Positions 34,250 through 43,096 of a stretch of DNA of 64,000 nucleotides are shown here, in pieces. Position 1 is the first letter of the stretch; each line of letters begins with the position of its first letter. Origin of the DNA: UBA1672 sp964351365 (GTDB lineage Bacteria; Pseudomonadota; Alphaproteobacteria; Micavibrionales; Micavibrionaceae); assembly GCA_964351365.1 (NCBI GenBank), contig CAYGNP010000008.1:26796-90795 (forward strand), read 5' to 3'. The notes under the pieces are model-generated. The model had not been told where the DNA came from. It saw only the letters and a program-made list of their open reading frames with translations, and searched no databases. Both the position numbers and the translations under genes were made by a program.

Positions 34250-34893
34250 TGAGTACGGGTGAACATAATACGCAGAGTTTAATCGATTCCCTGTCTTCAG
34301 ATTTGAAGGAGGTTAAGGTTTGCTGTCATCCTTTAAAGAAAGCTCTGCCGTGGATCTTGGGTTCTTTTATTTATCTGGCTCTGGGTGTTTTTGTATTTGG
34401 CGTTCGATTCGATATGGGGGAGAGGCTGCTTGACTCGACGTATCTATTCGAGATGGGTTTGATTGTTGCCATGTCATTTAGCGCGGCTCTTTGTTCTTTG
34501 TGGCTCAGTGTACCTGATATGCGTGGGCAGAGGTGGATGCTTGCAGTTCCTATTACATTCTTTGGTGCTTTGGTCTTCTGGATTGCATTAAGGTTTGTTT
34601 TTGACTTGGGTGATATGCCCCATATTGGGTGGCATCATTGCCTAAATGAAGCCATTATCTTTGGTGCTATACCCGCTGCTGCGCTTTGTTTTTTGAGCTC
34701 GCGCGGAAAAACAACGCAGCCTGGAATGATGCTGTTTATGAATGTCATTGCGATCGGCGGGCTGGGTTATATTGGTTTACGCATTGTATGCGGTTCCGAT
34801 GACATTGGGCATTTGTTTGTGTTTCATTTTTTCCCTTATATTGTTATTGGATTGTTTATATCTGCTTTAGGTCGGCGAATTTACCGCTGGTAA
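34249..34893 (+). CDS. NrsF/DUF1109-family membrane anti-sigma factor
   Basis: Predicted negative regulator of the adjacent ECF sigma factor. The 214 residues contain six membrane helices (roughly 32-52, 65-90, 96-118, 127-147, 157-178, 187-207). The short N-terminal cytoplasmic tail carries a Cys pair and His (VCCHPLKK), of the type proposed to sense metals or oxidation in NrsF. It is co-translated with the sigma gene (one-base overlap). The DUF1109 assignment rests on topology and context more than on long motif matches. Confidence 0.85.
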   Translation: MSTGEHNTQSLIDSLSSDLKEVKVCCHPLKKALPWILGSFIYLALGVFVFGVRFDMGERLLDSTYLFEMGLIVAMSFSAALCSLWLSVPDMRGQRWMLAVPITFFGALVFWIALRFVFDLGDMPHIGWHHCLNEAIIFGAIPAAALCFLSSRGKTTQPGMMLFMNVIAIGGLGYIGLRIVCGSDDIGHLFVFHFFPYIVIGLFISALGRRIYRW

Positions 34894-34942
34894 GGTGCTC
34901 TTAAATCTTCTAAGTTTAACTGCTATTCGGAGGATTTGGTTC

Positions 34943-35239
34943 ATGAAAGTTAAGATTTATAGGCCTAGCAAAAATGTTATGCAGTCTGGTCGTGGGCGCG
35001 GCGAGCACTGGGTTTTGGAGTATGAAACACCATCCAAGAGAAGTGCTGAGCCGCTCATGGGGTGGACTGCTTCGGGCGATACGCTTAATCAGGTCAGATT
35101 AAAATTTGATAGCCGTGAGCAAGCCATTGCCTTTGCAGAGAAAAAGGGTTGGGCTTATGATGTGAGTGCGGCGCAAGAGCGCAGTATAAAACCGCGTAAT
35201 TATAGTGATAATTTTAAGTACGTTCCTCATAAAAATTAG
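34943..35239 (+). CDS. NADH dehydrogenase (complex I) accessory subunit, NDUFS4-like
   Basis: Small homologue of the mitochondrial complex I subunit NDUFS4 (18 kDa), found in alphaproteobacteria. From ATG 34943 it has 98 residues; the frame extends upstream to 34895, but a GGAGGA site at 34929 supports the later start. Family features are the opening VKIYRPSKNVMQSGRG, the WVLEYE strand, GWTASGDTLNQVRLKF and the C-terminal RNYSDNFKY. The rest of the nuo genes are not in the window. It lies 49 bases after the anti-sigma gene. Confidence 0.92.
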   Translation: MKVKIYRPSKNVMQSGRGRGEHWVLEYETPSKRSAEPLMGWTASGDTLNQVRLKFDSREQAIAFAEKKGWAYDVSAAQERSIKPRNYSDNFKYVPHKN

Positions 35240-35288
35240 AAAAACACTTGATTTTACAATGGGTTTTGTGAGTAATATGCCCTTGAGT

Positions 35289-35365
<77 letters not shown>

Positions 35366-35540
35366 TCTCAAGATATGTTATGGCAACTTTTAAAGTTGAC
35401 TTTAATTTTTTTGTGATTTAATTATTATTATGTATGTTTTAAATCGAAGTAGACAGGTTCTTTATACTCTTCTTTAGAAAAGAGATGATCTTAAGTCTAT
35501 CATTAATTCTATTATTAGCAGGTTGAGCGTTGAGGGATAA

Positions 35541-36656
35541 ATGTATTTCAAATATGGTTTTTTCACCTTTTTAATTATATTTTTGGTTTCGTTTTCGGTG
35601 AGTGTTAAAGCTCAGTCGATATCTTTAGACGGGTTTTGGACTATTGAGGTTGTAAAATCCTTAGGAAAAGAAGAGCCAAGAACTATTAAGGTAGATGCTA
35701 TTTTGTCATCGAACTATGGTAAGTTGTCAATAGAGCCGGGGCTTTTAATTTCACCAGAGGATACAACGTGTTATTACTATTTTGAGCATGTGAACGGTGT
35801 TATTAAAAATATTGTTTTAAAGCCTGGTCCCAAGACGCAGACCTGCGAGCTAAAGCCTGAAATTAGTTTTGCGAAAATAGATGATAATCAGCTCAATGTT
35901 CTCATAAATTCTGATGTTATACAAATTAACGAAGTGATATCTCTCTCTCGGCGTCATGGGCCTATACCTGATACTGTTCAATCAAAAATTCCAAACGGAT
36001 TTAATATTCAGGATGTTGATATTTTAATGCCACAGGAATTGGCAGAATTTGTTTTGCTTCAAAAAAAGGGATATCAAAGAGACAGGGTTACAAAATACTT
36101 TAAAGGCATGGGTTGGAAGCAGGCTTATGTGAATTACACTAATGGTGATAGTCAGGTATTCGTGCTGTATTCGGTTGTTTCAGAGTTTGATGAGGGAGAA
36201 GTTATGCCCCATGTTGTTCTTATCTCTAGGCATGTTAAAATGGGAGCTGAGAAAGCTATTGGGATTGATTTGTTGAATGCGTCGCTGGATAAAAAATATG
36301 GTGTCAAGGTGGGGCTTGATCCAACACGATTTTACGACCGTGAAGGCAATATCGTGCCAGATTTAAATGAAATGTCTTGCGATGAGGAGACGAATTTACA
36401 GAAGGTTTCTGTGAGCGTTTTTTCTGCTGATGGGCGGCAGAGGTCACGTTCAATATATCCTGGTTGTGGCTCTGAGGCTCAGATTCAGACAGAATATGAT
36501 CAATTGGCGGGGTATGTTGCAACATATGATATTACTCTTTGGAACTTTGATGTATTGATCGAAAATGATTGGCAGAGGCTTGCGGTGCAGTGTATAGACG
36601 AGGCGAAGCGTTTCCTTTCTGTTTTGGACGCTTCAAAAGCAGATATTGATCTCTGA
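35541..36656 (+). CDS. Secreted hypothetical protein, 371 residues
   Basis: Unrecognised. Residues 1-24 form a signal peptide (hydrophobic core, cleavage after SVKA). Residues about 25-135 look like a beta-rich domain opening with LDGFWTIEVV, a pattern seen in small extracellular beta-barrel proteins. The C-terminal part is mixed alpha/beta with four spaced Cys (SCDEE, PGCGS and others), suggesting disulfides. It stands alone, after a 175-base region in which I see nothing, and before the rpsD promoter. No function can be assigned. Confidence 0.8.
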   Translation: MYFKYGFFTFLIIFLVSFSVSVKAQSISLDGFWTIEVVKSLGKEEPRTIKVDAILSSNYGKLSIEPGLLISPEDTTCYYYFEHVNGVIKNIVLKPGPKTQTCELKPEISFAKIDDNQLNVLINSDVIQINEVISLSRRHGPIPDTVQSKIPNGFNIQDVDILMPQELAEFVLLQKKGYQRDRVTKYFKGMGWKQAYVNYTNGDSQVFVLYSVVSEFDEGEVMPHVVLISRHVKMGAEKAIGIDLLNASLDKKYGVKVGLDPTRFYDREGNIVPDLNEMSCDEETNLQKVSVSVFSADGRQRSRSIYPGCGSEAQIQTEYDQLAGYVATYDITLWNFDVLIENDWQRLAVQCIDEAKRFLSVLDASKADIDL

Positions 36657-36669
36657 TGCACAAAATTAT

Positions 36670-36697
36670 TTGACTTTTGGGTCAAAATCACTATAAA
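36670..36697 (+). promoter_or_regulatory. Sigma-70-type promoter of rpsD
   Basis: TTGACT (36670-36675) and TATAAA (36692-36697) are separated by 16 bases, a near-consensus pair. The -35 box lies in the inverted repeat TTTGAC...GTCAAA (36669-36686), a possible operator. Transcription should start near 36704, leaving a leader of about 100 bases. Confidence 0.7.
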
Positions 36698-36718
36698 TCC
36701 CTGTATTCCTGAGAAAGA

Positions 36719-36756
36719 AAGGGCACGGTGCCCTTCGTTGAATGGTTCATTCAAAC
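36719..36756 (+). promoter_or_regulatory. Two adjacent hairpins in the rpsD leader
   Basis: AAGGGCA-CGG-TGCCCTT is followed two bases later by GTTGAATG-GTT-CATTCAAAC; both stems are perfect. Neither has a T-run. They are good candidates for an S4-binding autoregulatory structure, as known for S4 mRNAs in other bacteria, but binding is inferred. Confidence 0.5.
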
Positions 36757-36802
36757 CTGTTTTGGTCTATCGGGACAATATTTTTAAATAAAGGAAAACA
36801 TT

Positions 36803-37420
36803 ATGAGTGGAAAAAGAGTCCAGTCAAAACATAAGCTAGACCGCCGTATTGGCGCTAACATCTGGGGTCGTCCCAAATCTCCGTATAACAAACGCCAAAC
36901 TGGCCCGGGTATGCATGGTGCACGCCGCGGCAAGCCTACAGATTACGGTTTGCAGCTTATGGCCAAGCAAAAGCTTAAGGGCTATTATGGTTCTATCGGT
37001 GAAAAACAATTCCGTAGCTATTATAAAGAGGCTAATCGCTTGAAGGGTGATACCGGTCAAAACCTTATTGGGTTGCTTGAGCGCCGCCTTGATGCGGTGG
37101 TTTACCGCGCATGTATCGTGCCGACTGTGTTTGCTGCGCGTCAGTTTGTGAACCACAAGCATGTGACTGTAAACGGCCAGATTGTGAATATCCCGTCGTA
37201 TCAGGTTAAAGAGGGCGATGTGATTGAGGTGCGTGAGGCATCACGCCAGATTCCAATGGTTTTGGATGCGGTTCAATCGGCAGAGCGTGAAGTGCCTGAT
37301 TATATTGAAGCTGATCACAAAGCGATGAAAATTACCTTCTTACGTGTACCAACTCTTGAGGATGTTCCTTATGCGGTGCAGATGGAACCTAACCTTGTGG
37401 TTGAATTCTATTCACGCTAA
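36803..37420 (+). CDS. rpsD: 30S ribosomal protein S4
   Basis: S4 initiates 16S rRNA folding and takes part in decoding accuracy. The 205 residues are the normal length; the KRRP-like basic start, RPKSPYNKRQTGPGMHG, YYGSIGEKQFRSYY and the S4 RNA-binding domain (about 95-155, RRLDAVVYRACIVPTVFAAR, NHKHVTVNGQIVNIPSYQV) are all present. As in other alphaproteobacteria it is a stand-alone gene rather than part of the alpha operon. It has its own promoter, leader and terminator. Confidence 0.97.
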   Translation: MSGKRVQSKHKLDRRIGANIWGRPKSPYNKRQTGPGMHGARRGKPTDYGLQLMAKQKLKGYYGSIGEKQFRSYYKEANRLKGDTGQNLIGLLERRLDAVVYRACIVPTVFAARQFVNHKHVTVNGQIVNIPSYQVKEGDVIEVREASRQIPMVLDAVQSAEREVPDYIEADHKAMKITFLRVPTLEDVPYAVQMEPNLVVEFYSR

Positions 37421-37443
37421 TTTTTTTACTTCAGTTTTTAAAG

Positions 37444-37470
37444 AACCGCCTATTCATTGGGCGGTTTTTT
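37444..37470 (+). terminator. Intrinsic terminator of rpsD
   Basis: AACCGCC, loop TATTCATTG, GGCGGTT followed by T4-6. It overlaps the last codons of the convergent trmJ gene. Confidence 0.85.
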
Positions 37471-38172
37471 GTTGCCGCGCAGGGCCGAGAGAACGCCGTG
37501 AAGGGTTTTGAGCTCTTGATCTGTAATATCTGCACGGGTGAAGATGTTTTGGATGTTGCGCTGTGTGGTTGGTTTTACATCCGGGCTGCGGAAGAAATGT
37601 CTGTCTTCCAGGTCATCAAGTAGACGGGCTATATAGGCGTTTATGTCTTTTTGCGGGGCAGGGGTGTTTTTAGAGGTTTTATCAGTGTTCTTTGTGGTGG
37701 TTTGCTTTTTTAGTTCATAGGCCATGAGCAGCACACTTTGTCCCAAATTAAGGGATGAAAATTCAGGGTTTGTCGGGATTGTGATGATGGCCTGGCACTG
37801 GCTTATCTCTTCGTTGAGCATGCCTGTGCGCTCTGCCCCGAAAACGATAGCGGTTTTTTGGTTTTCATTGGTGCGTTTGATGCATTTTTCGATTGCGGTT
37901 TCTGGTGTGTAGACGGGCTTGACCATATCGCGGGGGCGCGCGGTTGTGGCGCAGATGAAATGGCAATCAGCTATGGCGTCTTCCAGTGCATCAAAAATCC
38001 GTGGTTTTATGATGTCCAATGCACCTGAGGCAGTGGTTTGTGCGCGGTCGTTTGGCCAACCATCGCGGGGGTTTACGATGCGCAGGTCAAGCAAGCCAAA
38101 ATTGAGCATCGCGCGTGCGGCGGCTCCGATATTTTCGCCCATTTGCGGGTTTGCGAGGATGATGCTCAGCAT
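37450..38172 (-). CDS. trmJ: tRNA (cytidine/uridine-2'-O-)-methyltransferase TrmJ
   Basis: SPOUT-class enzyme that 2'-O-methylates residue 32 in the tRNA anticodon loop. The 240 residues show the knot fold: IILANPQMGENIGAAARAM at the N-terminus, VFGAERTGM in the middle, and IPTNPEFSSLNLGQSVLLMA. A C-terminal helical tail (about 180-238) matches TrmJ rather than shorter TrmL. It is convergent with rpsD and shares the terminator region. Identity is firm at family level; the exact target nucleotide is inferred. Confidence 0.92.
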   Translation of the reverse strand: MLSIILANPQMGENIGAAARAMLNFGLLDLRIVNPRDGWPNDRAQTTASGALDIIKPRIFDALEDAIADCHFICATTARPRDMVKPVYTPETAIEKCIKRTNENQKTAIVFGAERTGMLNEEISQCQAIITIPTNPEFSSLNLGQSVLLMAYELKKQTTTKNTDKTSKNTPAPQKDINAYIARLLDDLEDRHFFRSPDVKPTTQRNIQNIFTRADITDQELKTLHGVLSALRGNKKPPNE

Positions 38173-38306
38173 AATAGTCTTATCTTATTGTTTTTAATAT
38201 GTAATTCTGTGATGCTTTACTTTAGCGATAAAAAAGGTTAGTGTCATTAGCATAATAATAAGAAGATTTAATCTTTCATTTCATTAAGGGGCACATATCT
38301 ATGTTG

Positions 38307-38537
38307 ATGAAGTCTGTTTTACGCGATGCAACGTCGAAAAAAATCGAGCAATTTAATATCATTGAACAATTTTCTGATCTGGCGCCAAGGCGCAAGGTTT
38401 TGTTGTGCGATCACCTTTTTACAGAAGGGCGTCAGGCTTTTTACAACACAGTTGAAATTTTGTGGCCGCAGTCCAATGCAGAAGATGCCAAGCGTCTTGA
38501 AAAATTCCTTTATTCCTTGAAAAATCGCGCTCATTAA
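38307..38537 (+). CDS. Small hypothetical protein
   Basis: Unrecognised protein of 76 residues from ATG 38307; ATG 38301 is two codons earlier. It is basic and probably helical (KKIEQFNIIEQFSDL, then DAKRLEKFLYSLKN), with no leader peptide. A purine-rich AAGGGG precedes the start. Its stop overlaps the convergent gltX stop by 4 bases. The absence of an opposing gene and the good start context support it. Confidence 0.6.
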   Translation: MKSVLRDATSKKIEQFNIIEQFSDLAPRRKVLLCDHLFTEGRQAFYNTVEILWPQSNAEDAKRLEKFLYSLKNRAH

Positions 38538-39868
38538 GCTGCTTTTTTATCGGCTTGCAGACGTTTCCTTGTTTTTTCTTCGCCAATAAGTGGTAGAAGC
38601 TCGCTCATGTCCGGGCCGTGATTCATGCCTGTTAGTGCCAAGCGCAGAGGCATAAAAAGTTCCTTGCCCTTGCGGCCAGTTTTTTCCTTTACTGCGGATG
38701 TCCAGCTCTGCCATGTGGTTTGATTCCATGGTGCGTGCGGCAGAAGTGATGAGGCGGTTTGAATGAATTCGCTATCCTCGATAATGGGCTCTACTGGGCC
38801 GTTTGCAACGCGCCACCATTCCTGTATGTCGGATAGTTTTTCAACGTTCGGGCGGACAGCAAGCCAGAAAGATTCGTCCATTTCCATGATGTTTACACGG
38901 TCTTTTATATCAACATAGGGTGTTTCGTGCAGGATTTTTGCATTTAGGCGGTTTAGCTCTTCGGCATCAAATTTTGGAGTGCCGCGCGAGAACTTGGTGA
39001 GATCAAAATTTTTAATCACATCATCCATGCGCATAAATGCTTCAATCGGGTCAGATGAGCCAAGTCGCGCCATCAGGCTGACGACGGACATGGGCTCCAG
39101 GCCGCTTTCCTGAATGTCCTTGAGACTGAGGGAGCCTATGCGTTTTGAGAGCTTGCCGCCGTCTTTGTCCGAGAGTAAGGGCAGGTGAGCGAAAATAGGC
39201 GGTTTTGCGCCCATGGCCTCGAACATTTGCACGTGACAAGCCGTATTGGAGACATGGTCTTCGCCGCGGATAACGTGCGTAATGCCGTATTCAACATCAT
39301 CAATCACCGAACAAAGATGATAGAGCGGAGAGCCGTCTTCGCGGATCAGAACTGGGTCTGAGAGGTCAGCACCGTTGAATTTTACTTCGCCGCGGACGAC
39401 GTCGTTCCATTCGATTGGGGTGTGGCTTAGTTTAAAACGCCAGTGTGGCTTGCGGCCCTGTTTTTCATATACCGCAATTTGGTCCGCACTCAGATTTAGT
39501 GACTCGCGGTCGTAGATGGGCGGTAATTTGCGTGAAAGCTGGCTTTTGCGCTTGAGATCCAGTTCTTCTGATGTTTCGTAGCAGGGGTAAAGGCGGCCAT
39601 CAGATTTAAGTTGCTCGATTTTTCGGGCGTAGATATCCATGCGGTCGCGCTGGCGGGCTTTTTCGTCCCAATCAACGCCGAGCCATTTGAGGCCATCTTC
39701 GATGGCGCGCTCGTATTCTTCTTTTGAGCGCTCCTGATCTGTATCGTCGATGCGCAGTAAAAAATGCCCGCCCATATTGCGGGTGAAGAGCCATGTTATA
39801 AGGGCGGTGCGGGCGTTGCCGATATGCAGCATACCAGTGGGCGAGGGAGCGAAGCGGACTTTAATCAT
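38534..39868 (-). CDS. gltX: Glutamyl-tRNA synthetase
   Basis: Class I synthetase that charges tRNA-Glu (and, in many alphaproteobacteria, a second GltX charges tRNA-Gln). The 444 residues hold the HIGH-type motif MLHIGNARTA at about 15-24, the KMSKS-type motif GGKLSKRIGS near 245, and an all-helical anticodon-binding C-terminal part. The protein is somewhat shorter than typical GltX1 (about 470) and resembles the GltX2 group; this might mean it is one of two copies in the genome. Downstream of nadE with a short gap. Confidence 0.95.
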   Translation of the reverse strand: MIKVRFAPSPTGMLHIGNARTALITWLFTRNMGGHFLLRIDDTDQERSKEEYERAIEDGLKWLGVDWDEKARQRDRMDIYARKIEQLKSDGRLYPCYETSEELDLKRKSQLSRKLPPIYDRESLNLSADQIAVYEKQGRKPHWRFKLSHTPIEWNDVVRGEVKFNGADLSDPVLIREDGSPLYHLCSVIDDVEYGITHVIRGEDHVSNTACHVQMFEAMGAKPPIFAHLPLLSDKDGGKLSKRIGSLSLKDIQESGLEPMSVVSLMARLGSSDPIEAFMRMDDVIKNFDLTKFSRGTPKFDAEELNRLNAKILHETPYVDIKDRVNIMEMDESFWLAVRPNVEKLSDIQEWWRVANGPVEPIIEDSEFIQTASSLLPHAPWNQTTWQSWTSAVKEKTGRKGKELFMPLRLALTGMNHGPDMSELLPLIGEEKTRKRLQADKKAA

Positions 39869-39903
39869 GTTAACTCATTTCTTTTTTTAACTAAGTATAT
39901 GGC

Positions 39904-41547
39904 TTAGGTGCTTTTTTCAATCTTATTCGTAAAATGATTGGTCATGGGATAGCGGCGATCGCGGCCAAATGCGCGGGCGGAAAGCCTTGGGCCGGGGCAG
40001 GCCTGAAAGCGCTTATATTCGGATTGGCGAAGCATTTTGGCCACGCGGGCGACATCTTCATCTGTGAAGGTGTAGTTCATTTCAGCGTGGTTATGGTTAT
40101 CAAATTCAATGAGGGCTCGCAGGATTTGGTCAAGCACATCATAGGGGGGCAGGCTATCCTGATCGGTCTGATTTTCTCGAAGTTCGGCTGTTGGGGCTTT
40201 GGTGATAATGCGCTCTGGTTTGATTTCCATGTGGCGTGCAAGGTCGTAGAGTTCGGTTTTATAGAGATCCTTGAGCGGGTTATACGCACCGTTCATATCC
40301 CCATAAAGCGTACAATAGCCAACAGCCATTTCGGATTTATTGCCGGTGGTGAGCAGAAGCGCGCCGGTAATGTTTGACATTGCCATGAGGATGGTTCCGC
40401 GGATGCGGCTTTGTGTATTCTCATGGGCAAGCCCCTTGAGGTCCGGGATGATTTTTTCAAATGTTTTTACGGCATCTTTGATGGGGAGGATTTCATAGGA
40501 TATTCCAAGCTCTTCAGCGCATTTTTCTGCGTCTTGCAGGCTATCAGCTGAGGTGAATTCAGACGGGAGCATGATGCAACGTACATGGTTTTCGCCCAGT
40601 GCCTTAACCGCGAGCGCCGCTGTGAGGGCGCTGTCTATGCCGCCGGAGAGGCCGATGATTACATCCTTGAAGCCGTTCTTATGCACATAATCGCGGATGC
40701 CGGTGGTAATGGCTTTTACCCTTTCTTCCTGAAGGTTGTTACCGCCAATCACGGTGTTTTTATTGCCCTTGATATCGAAGATTTGGTGCTTTGGGGTGTC
40801 AGTGTCGTTTGAGATGGTGATATTTATGATATCTTCTTCAAAAGCGGGGGATTTATAAATTATGTTTTTTCCGCGATGCATAATAAAGGAGTTGCCATCA
40901 AATAGAAGCTCGTCCTGACCGCCAAACATATTGAGGTATATGAGGCTAAGGCCTGTTTCTTCAATGCAGGCAAGGGCTATTTCTTTACGCTTTTGTTCTT
41001 GTTCGTCATGATAGGGGCTGCCGTTTATTGCAATTAGAATTTCGGCGCCCTTATCCTTGAGATGCGCAGGTACTTCTACGTGCCATATATCTTCACAAAT
41101 CATGATACCGAGCTTATGACCTCTGAACTCATAGGGTTCGGGTATTTCTGCGGGCCAGAAGGTGCGAGGTTCATCAAAAACATAATAATTTGGTAGCATG
41201 TGTTTTTTGAACACATATCTAATTTTTCCGCCTTCAATTAATAAGGCTGCGTTGTGGACGGCGGGTTCACAACCCCAAGCGGTGGGAATGAGAGCTGCAG
41301 ATTTATAACTCTTTGTTATTTTGCATATTTCTTCGACCTTTTTTGATATTGTGGTCATGAAAGCATAGTTGAGCACAAGGTCTTCGGGCGGATAGCCGCA
41401 AAGGAAAAGTTCTGGAAAGAGCACAATATCAGTTGTTTCGTCGTTGGCGTGCCAGATATCGAGCATTTGCTGTGCATTGCCGTCAATGTCGCCTACTGTG
41501 GGATTAAGCTGCGCCAGGGTCAGGCGTAGTGATTTACTCTGCGGCAT
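39904..41547 (-). CDS. nadE: Glutamine-dependent NAD+ synthetase
   Basis: Makes NAD from deamido-NAD, taking ammonia from glutamine. From ATG 41547 it has 547 residues: an N-terminal nitrilase-type glutaminase domain with the Glu-Lys-Cys triad (LFPELFL, FKKHMLPNYY, GIMICEDIW) and a C-terminal synthetase domain with the PP-loop GLSGGIDSALTAA. The frame extends upstream to 41592, but the later start gives the family's usual N-terminus (LRLTLAQLNPTVGD). The start overlaps the end of the DAHP synthase gene by 14 bases. Confidence 0.95.
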   Translation of the reverse strand: MPQSKSLRLTLAQLNPTVGDIDGNAQQMLDIWHANDETTDIVLFPELFLCGYPPEDLVLNYAFMTTISKKVEEICKITKSYKSAALIPTAWGCEPAVHNAALLIEGGKIRYVFKKHMLPNYYVFDEPRTFWPAEIPEPYEFRGHKLGIMICEDIWHVEVPAHLKDKGAEILIAINGSPYHDEQEQKRKEIALACIEETGLSLIYLNMFGGQDELLFDGNSFIMHRGKNIIYKSPAFEEDIINITISNDTDTPKHQIFDIKGNKNTVIGGNNLQEERVKAITTGIRDYVHKNGFKDVIIGLSGGIDSALTAALAVKALGENHVRCIMLPSEFTSADSLQDAEKCAEELGISYEILPIKDAVKTFEKIIPDLKGLAHENTQSRIRGTILMAMSNITGALLLTTGNKSEMAVGYCTLYGDMNGAYNPLKDLYKTELYDLARHMEIKPERIITKAPTAELRENQTDQDSLPPYDVLDQILRALIEFDNHNHAEMNYTFTDEDVARVAKMLRQSEYKRFQACPGPRLSARAFGRDRRYPMTNHFTNKIEKST

Positions 41548-42919
41548 TAAGTTGCTCCGGCGTTTTTTTGAAGTCACGCAGTTCGTCTGCAATTAAAAAG
41601 GCCATCTCCAAGGCCTGATTTGCATTCAGGCGCGGATCGCAATGGGTGTGGTAGCGGCTGGAGAGGTCTTCGTCGCCGATTTCTTCTGCACCACCAACGC
41701 ATTCTGTTACGTTTTGGCCTGTCATTTCAATGTGTACGCCGCCTGGATGTGTGCCGAGTTCCTTATGTACCGCAAAGAAGCCCCGAACTTCGGCCATAAT
41801 GTGATCGAAGGGGCGGGTTTTATAGCCTGATGGGGATTGCAATGTGTTGCCATGCATGGGATCGCACGACCAGACCACGGCGTGGCCTTCTTTCTGTATG
41901 GCTTTAACGAGCGGTTTAAGCTTTTCTTTTACCTGTTTGTGGCCCATGCGGGCGATAAGCGTTATACGACCGGATATGTTCTCAGGGTTTAGTTTATCGA
42001 TGAGTTTAATGAGCTCGTCCGGTTCGAGTGAGGGTGAGCATTTTAATCCGAGCGGATTTTTAATGCCGCGCGCAAATTCAATTTGTGCATTATCCAGCTG
42101 ATGTGTACGCGCGCCTATCCAGAGCATATGGGCAGATGTATCGTACCAGTCACCGGTCAGGCTGTCTGTACGTGTCATTGCCTCTTCATAGGGGAGGAGC
42201 AGTGCCTCGTGCGAGGTGTAAAACTCGGTTTCCTTCAATGTTGGTACGCTATCGGGCGTTACGCCACAGGCGGCCATGAATTCCAGAGCGTCGCTGATGC
42301 GGTTTGCAAGGTCTTGATAGCGCTCGCCAAGGGGGCTGTTTGCAACAAATCCAAGGTTCCATTGATGCACTTTATTGAGGTTGGCATAGCCACCATGCGC
42401 AAAGGCGCGGAGTAAATTCAAGGTTGCGGCGGATTGGTGATAAGAATCAACCATGCGTGCGGGGTTTGGTTCGCGCGCTTCGGGGGTGAATTCGAGTGCG
42501 TTGATGCTGTCGCCACGGTAGCTTGGGAGAGTTACATCGCCCTGTGTTTCATTATCACTGGAGCGGGGTTTTGCGAATTGTCCGGCCATGCGACCAACCT
42601 TTATGACCGGTAGAGAACCGGCATAGGTCATGACAACCGCCATTTGCAAAAGCGCACGGAAGGTATCGCGGATTTTATCGGCGCCAAATTCTGCAAAGCT
42701 CTCGGCGCAGTCGCCTCCTTGCAGCAGGAAGGCTTTGCCCTGTGCAGCCTGACTTAGGCGTTCCTGAAGGTTTCGGGCTTCACCGGCAAATACAAGAGGA
42801 GGGAATTTCCTAAGCTCAGCTTCTGTTTGTATGAGCTTTTTCTGATCTTTGTAGTTTGGTAATTGCTCTGCGGGCTTCTCTCTCCAGCTTTGCGGTGACC
42901 AGTTTTTTGACATTATCAT
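41534..42919 (-). CDS. Class II 3-deoxy-7-phosphoheptulonate (DAHP) synthase
   Basis: First enzyme of the shikimate pathway, joining phosphoenolpyruvate and erythrose 4-phosphate. At 461 residues it is the plant-type (class II) enzyme, not the AroFGH type. Signature segments are AFLLQGGDCAESFAEF, GRMAGQFAKPRSSD, GLKCSPSLEPDELI, RMGHKQVKEKL and WSCDPMHGNT, with ECVGGAEEIGDEDLSSRYHTHCDPRLN near the end. It is the first gene of an apparent DAHP synthase-nadE-gltX run. Likely feedback regulation cannot be read from sequence. Confidence 0.95.
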   Translation of the reverse strand: MIMSKNWSPQSWREKPAEQLPNYKDQKKLIQTEAELRKFPPLVFAGEARNLQERLSQAAQGKAFLLQGGDCAESFAEFGADKIRDTFRALLQMAVVMTYAGSLPVIKVGRMAGQFAKPRSSDNETQGDVTLPSYRGDSINALEFTPEAREPNPARMVDSYHQSAATLNLLRAFAHGGYANLNKVHQWNLGFVANSPLGERYQDLANRISDALEFMAACGVTPDSVPTLKETEFYTSHEALLLPYEEAMTRTDSLTGDWYDTSAHMLWIGARTHQLDNAQIEFARGIKNPLGLKCSPSLEPDELIKLIDKLNPENISGRITLIARMGHKQVKEKLKPLVKAIQKEGHAVVWSCDPMHGNTLQSPSGYKTRPFDHIMAEVRGFFAVHKELGTHPGGVHIEMTGQNVTECVGGAEEIGDEDLSSRYHTHCDPRLNANQALEMAFLIADELRDFKKTPEQLNAAE

Positions 42920-43096
42920 TTTACCCTTTATTTCTGCGCTTCAGGCTATAGGTTATGCCTTAAAAACTATGGATAATCAAATATTATTCAATTTTGAGGC
43001 TGTGTTGCTTTTTTTAGTAGACCAGTCATTAGTAAAATGTAAGAAGATTAAAAGTATATTTTCTTTGATTGTTGAGGTAAATAAGCAAAGTAATTC

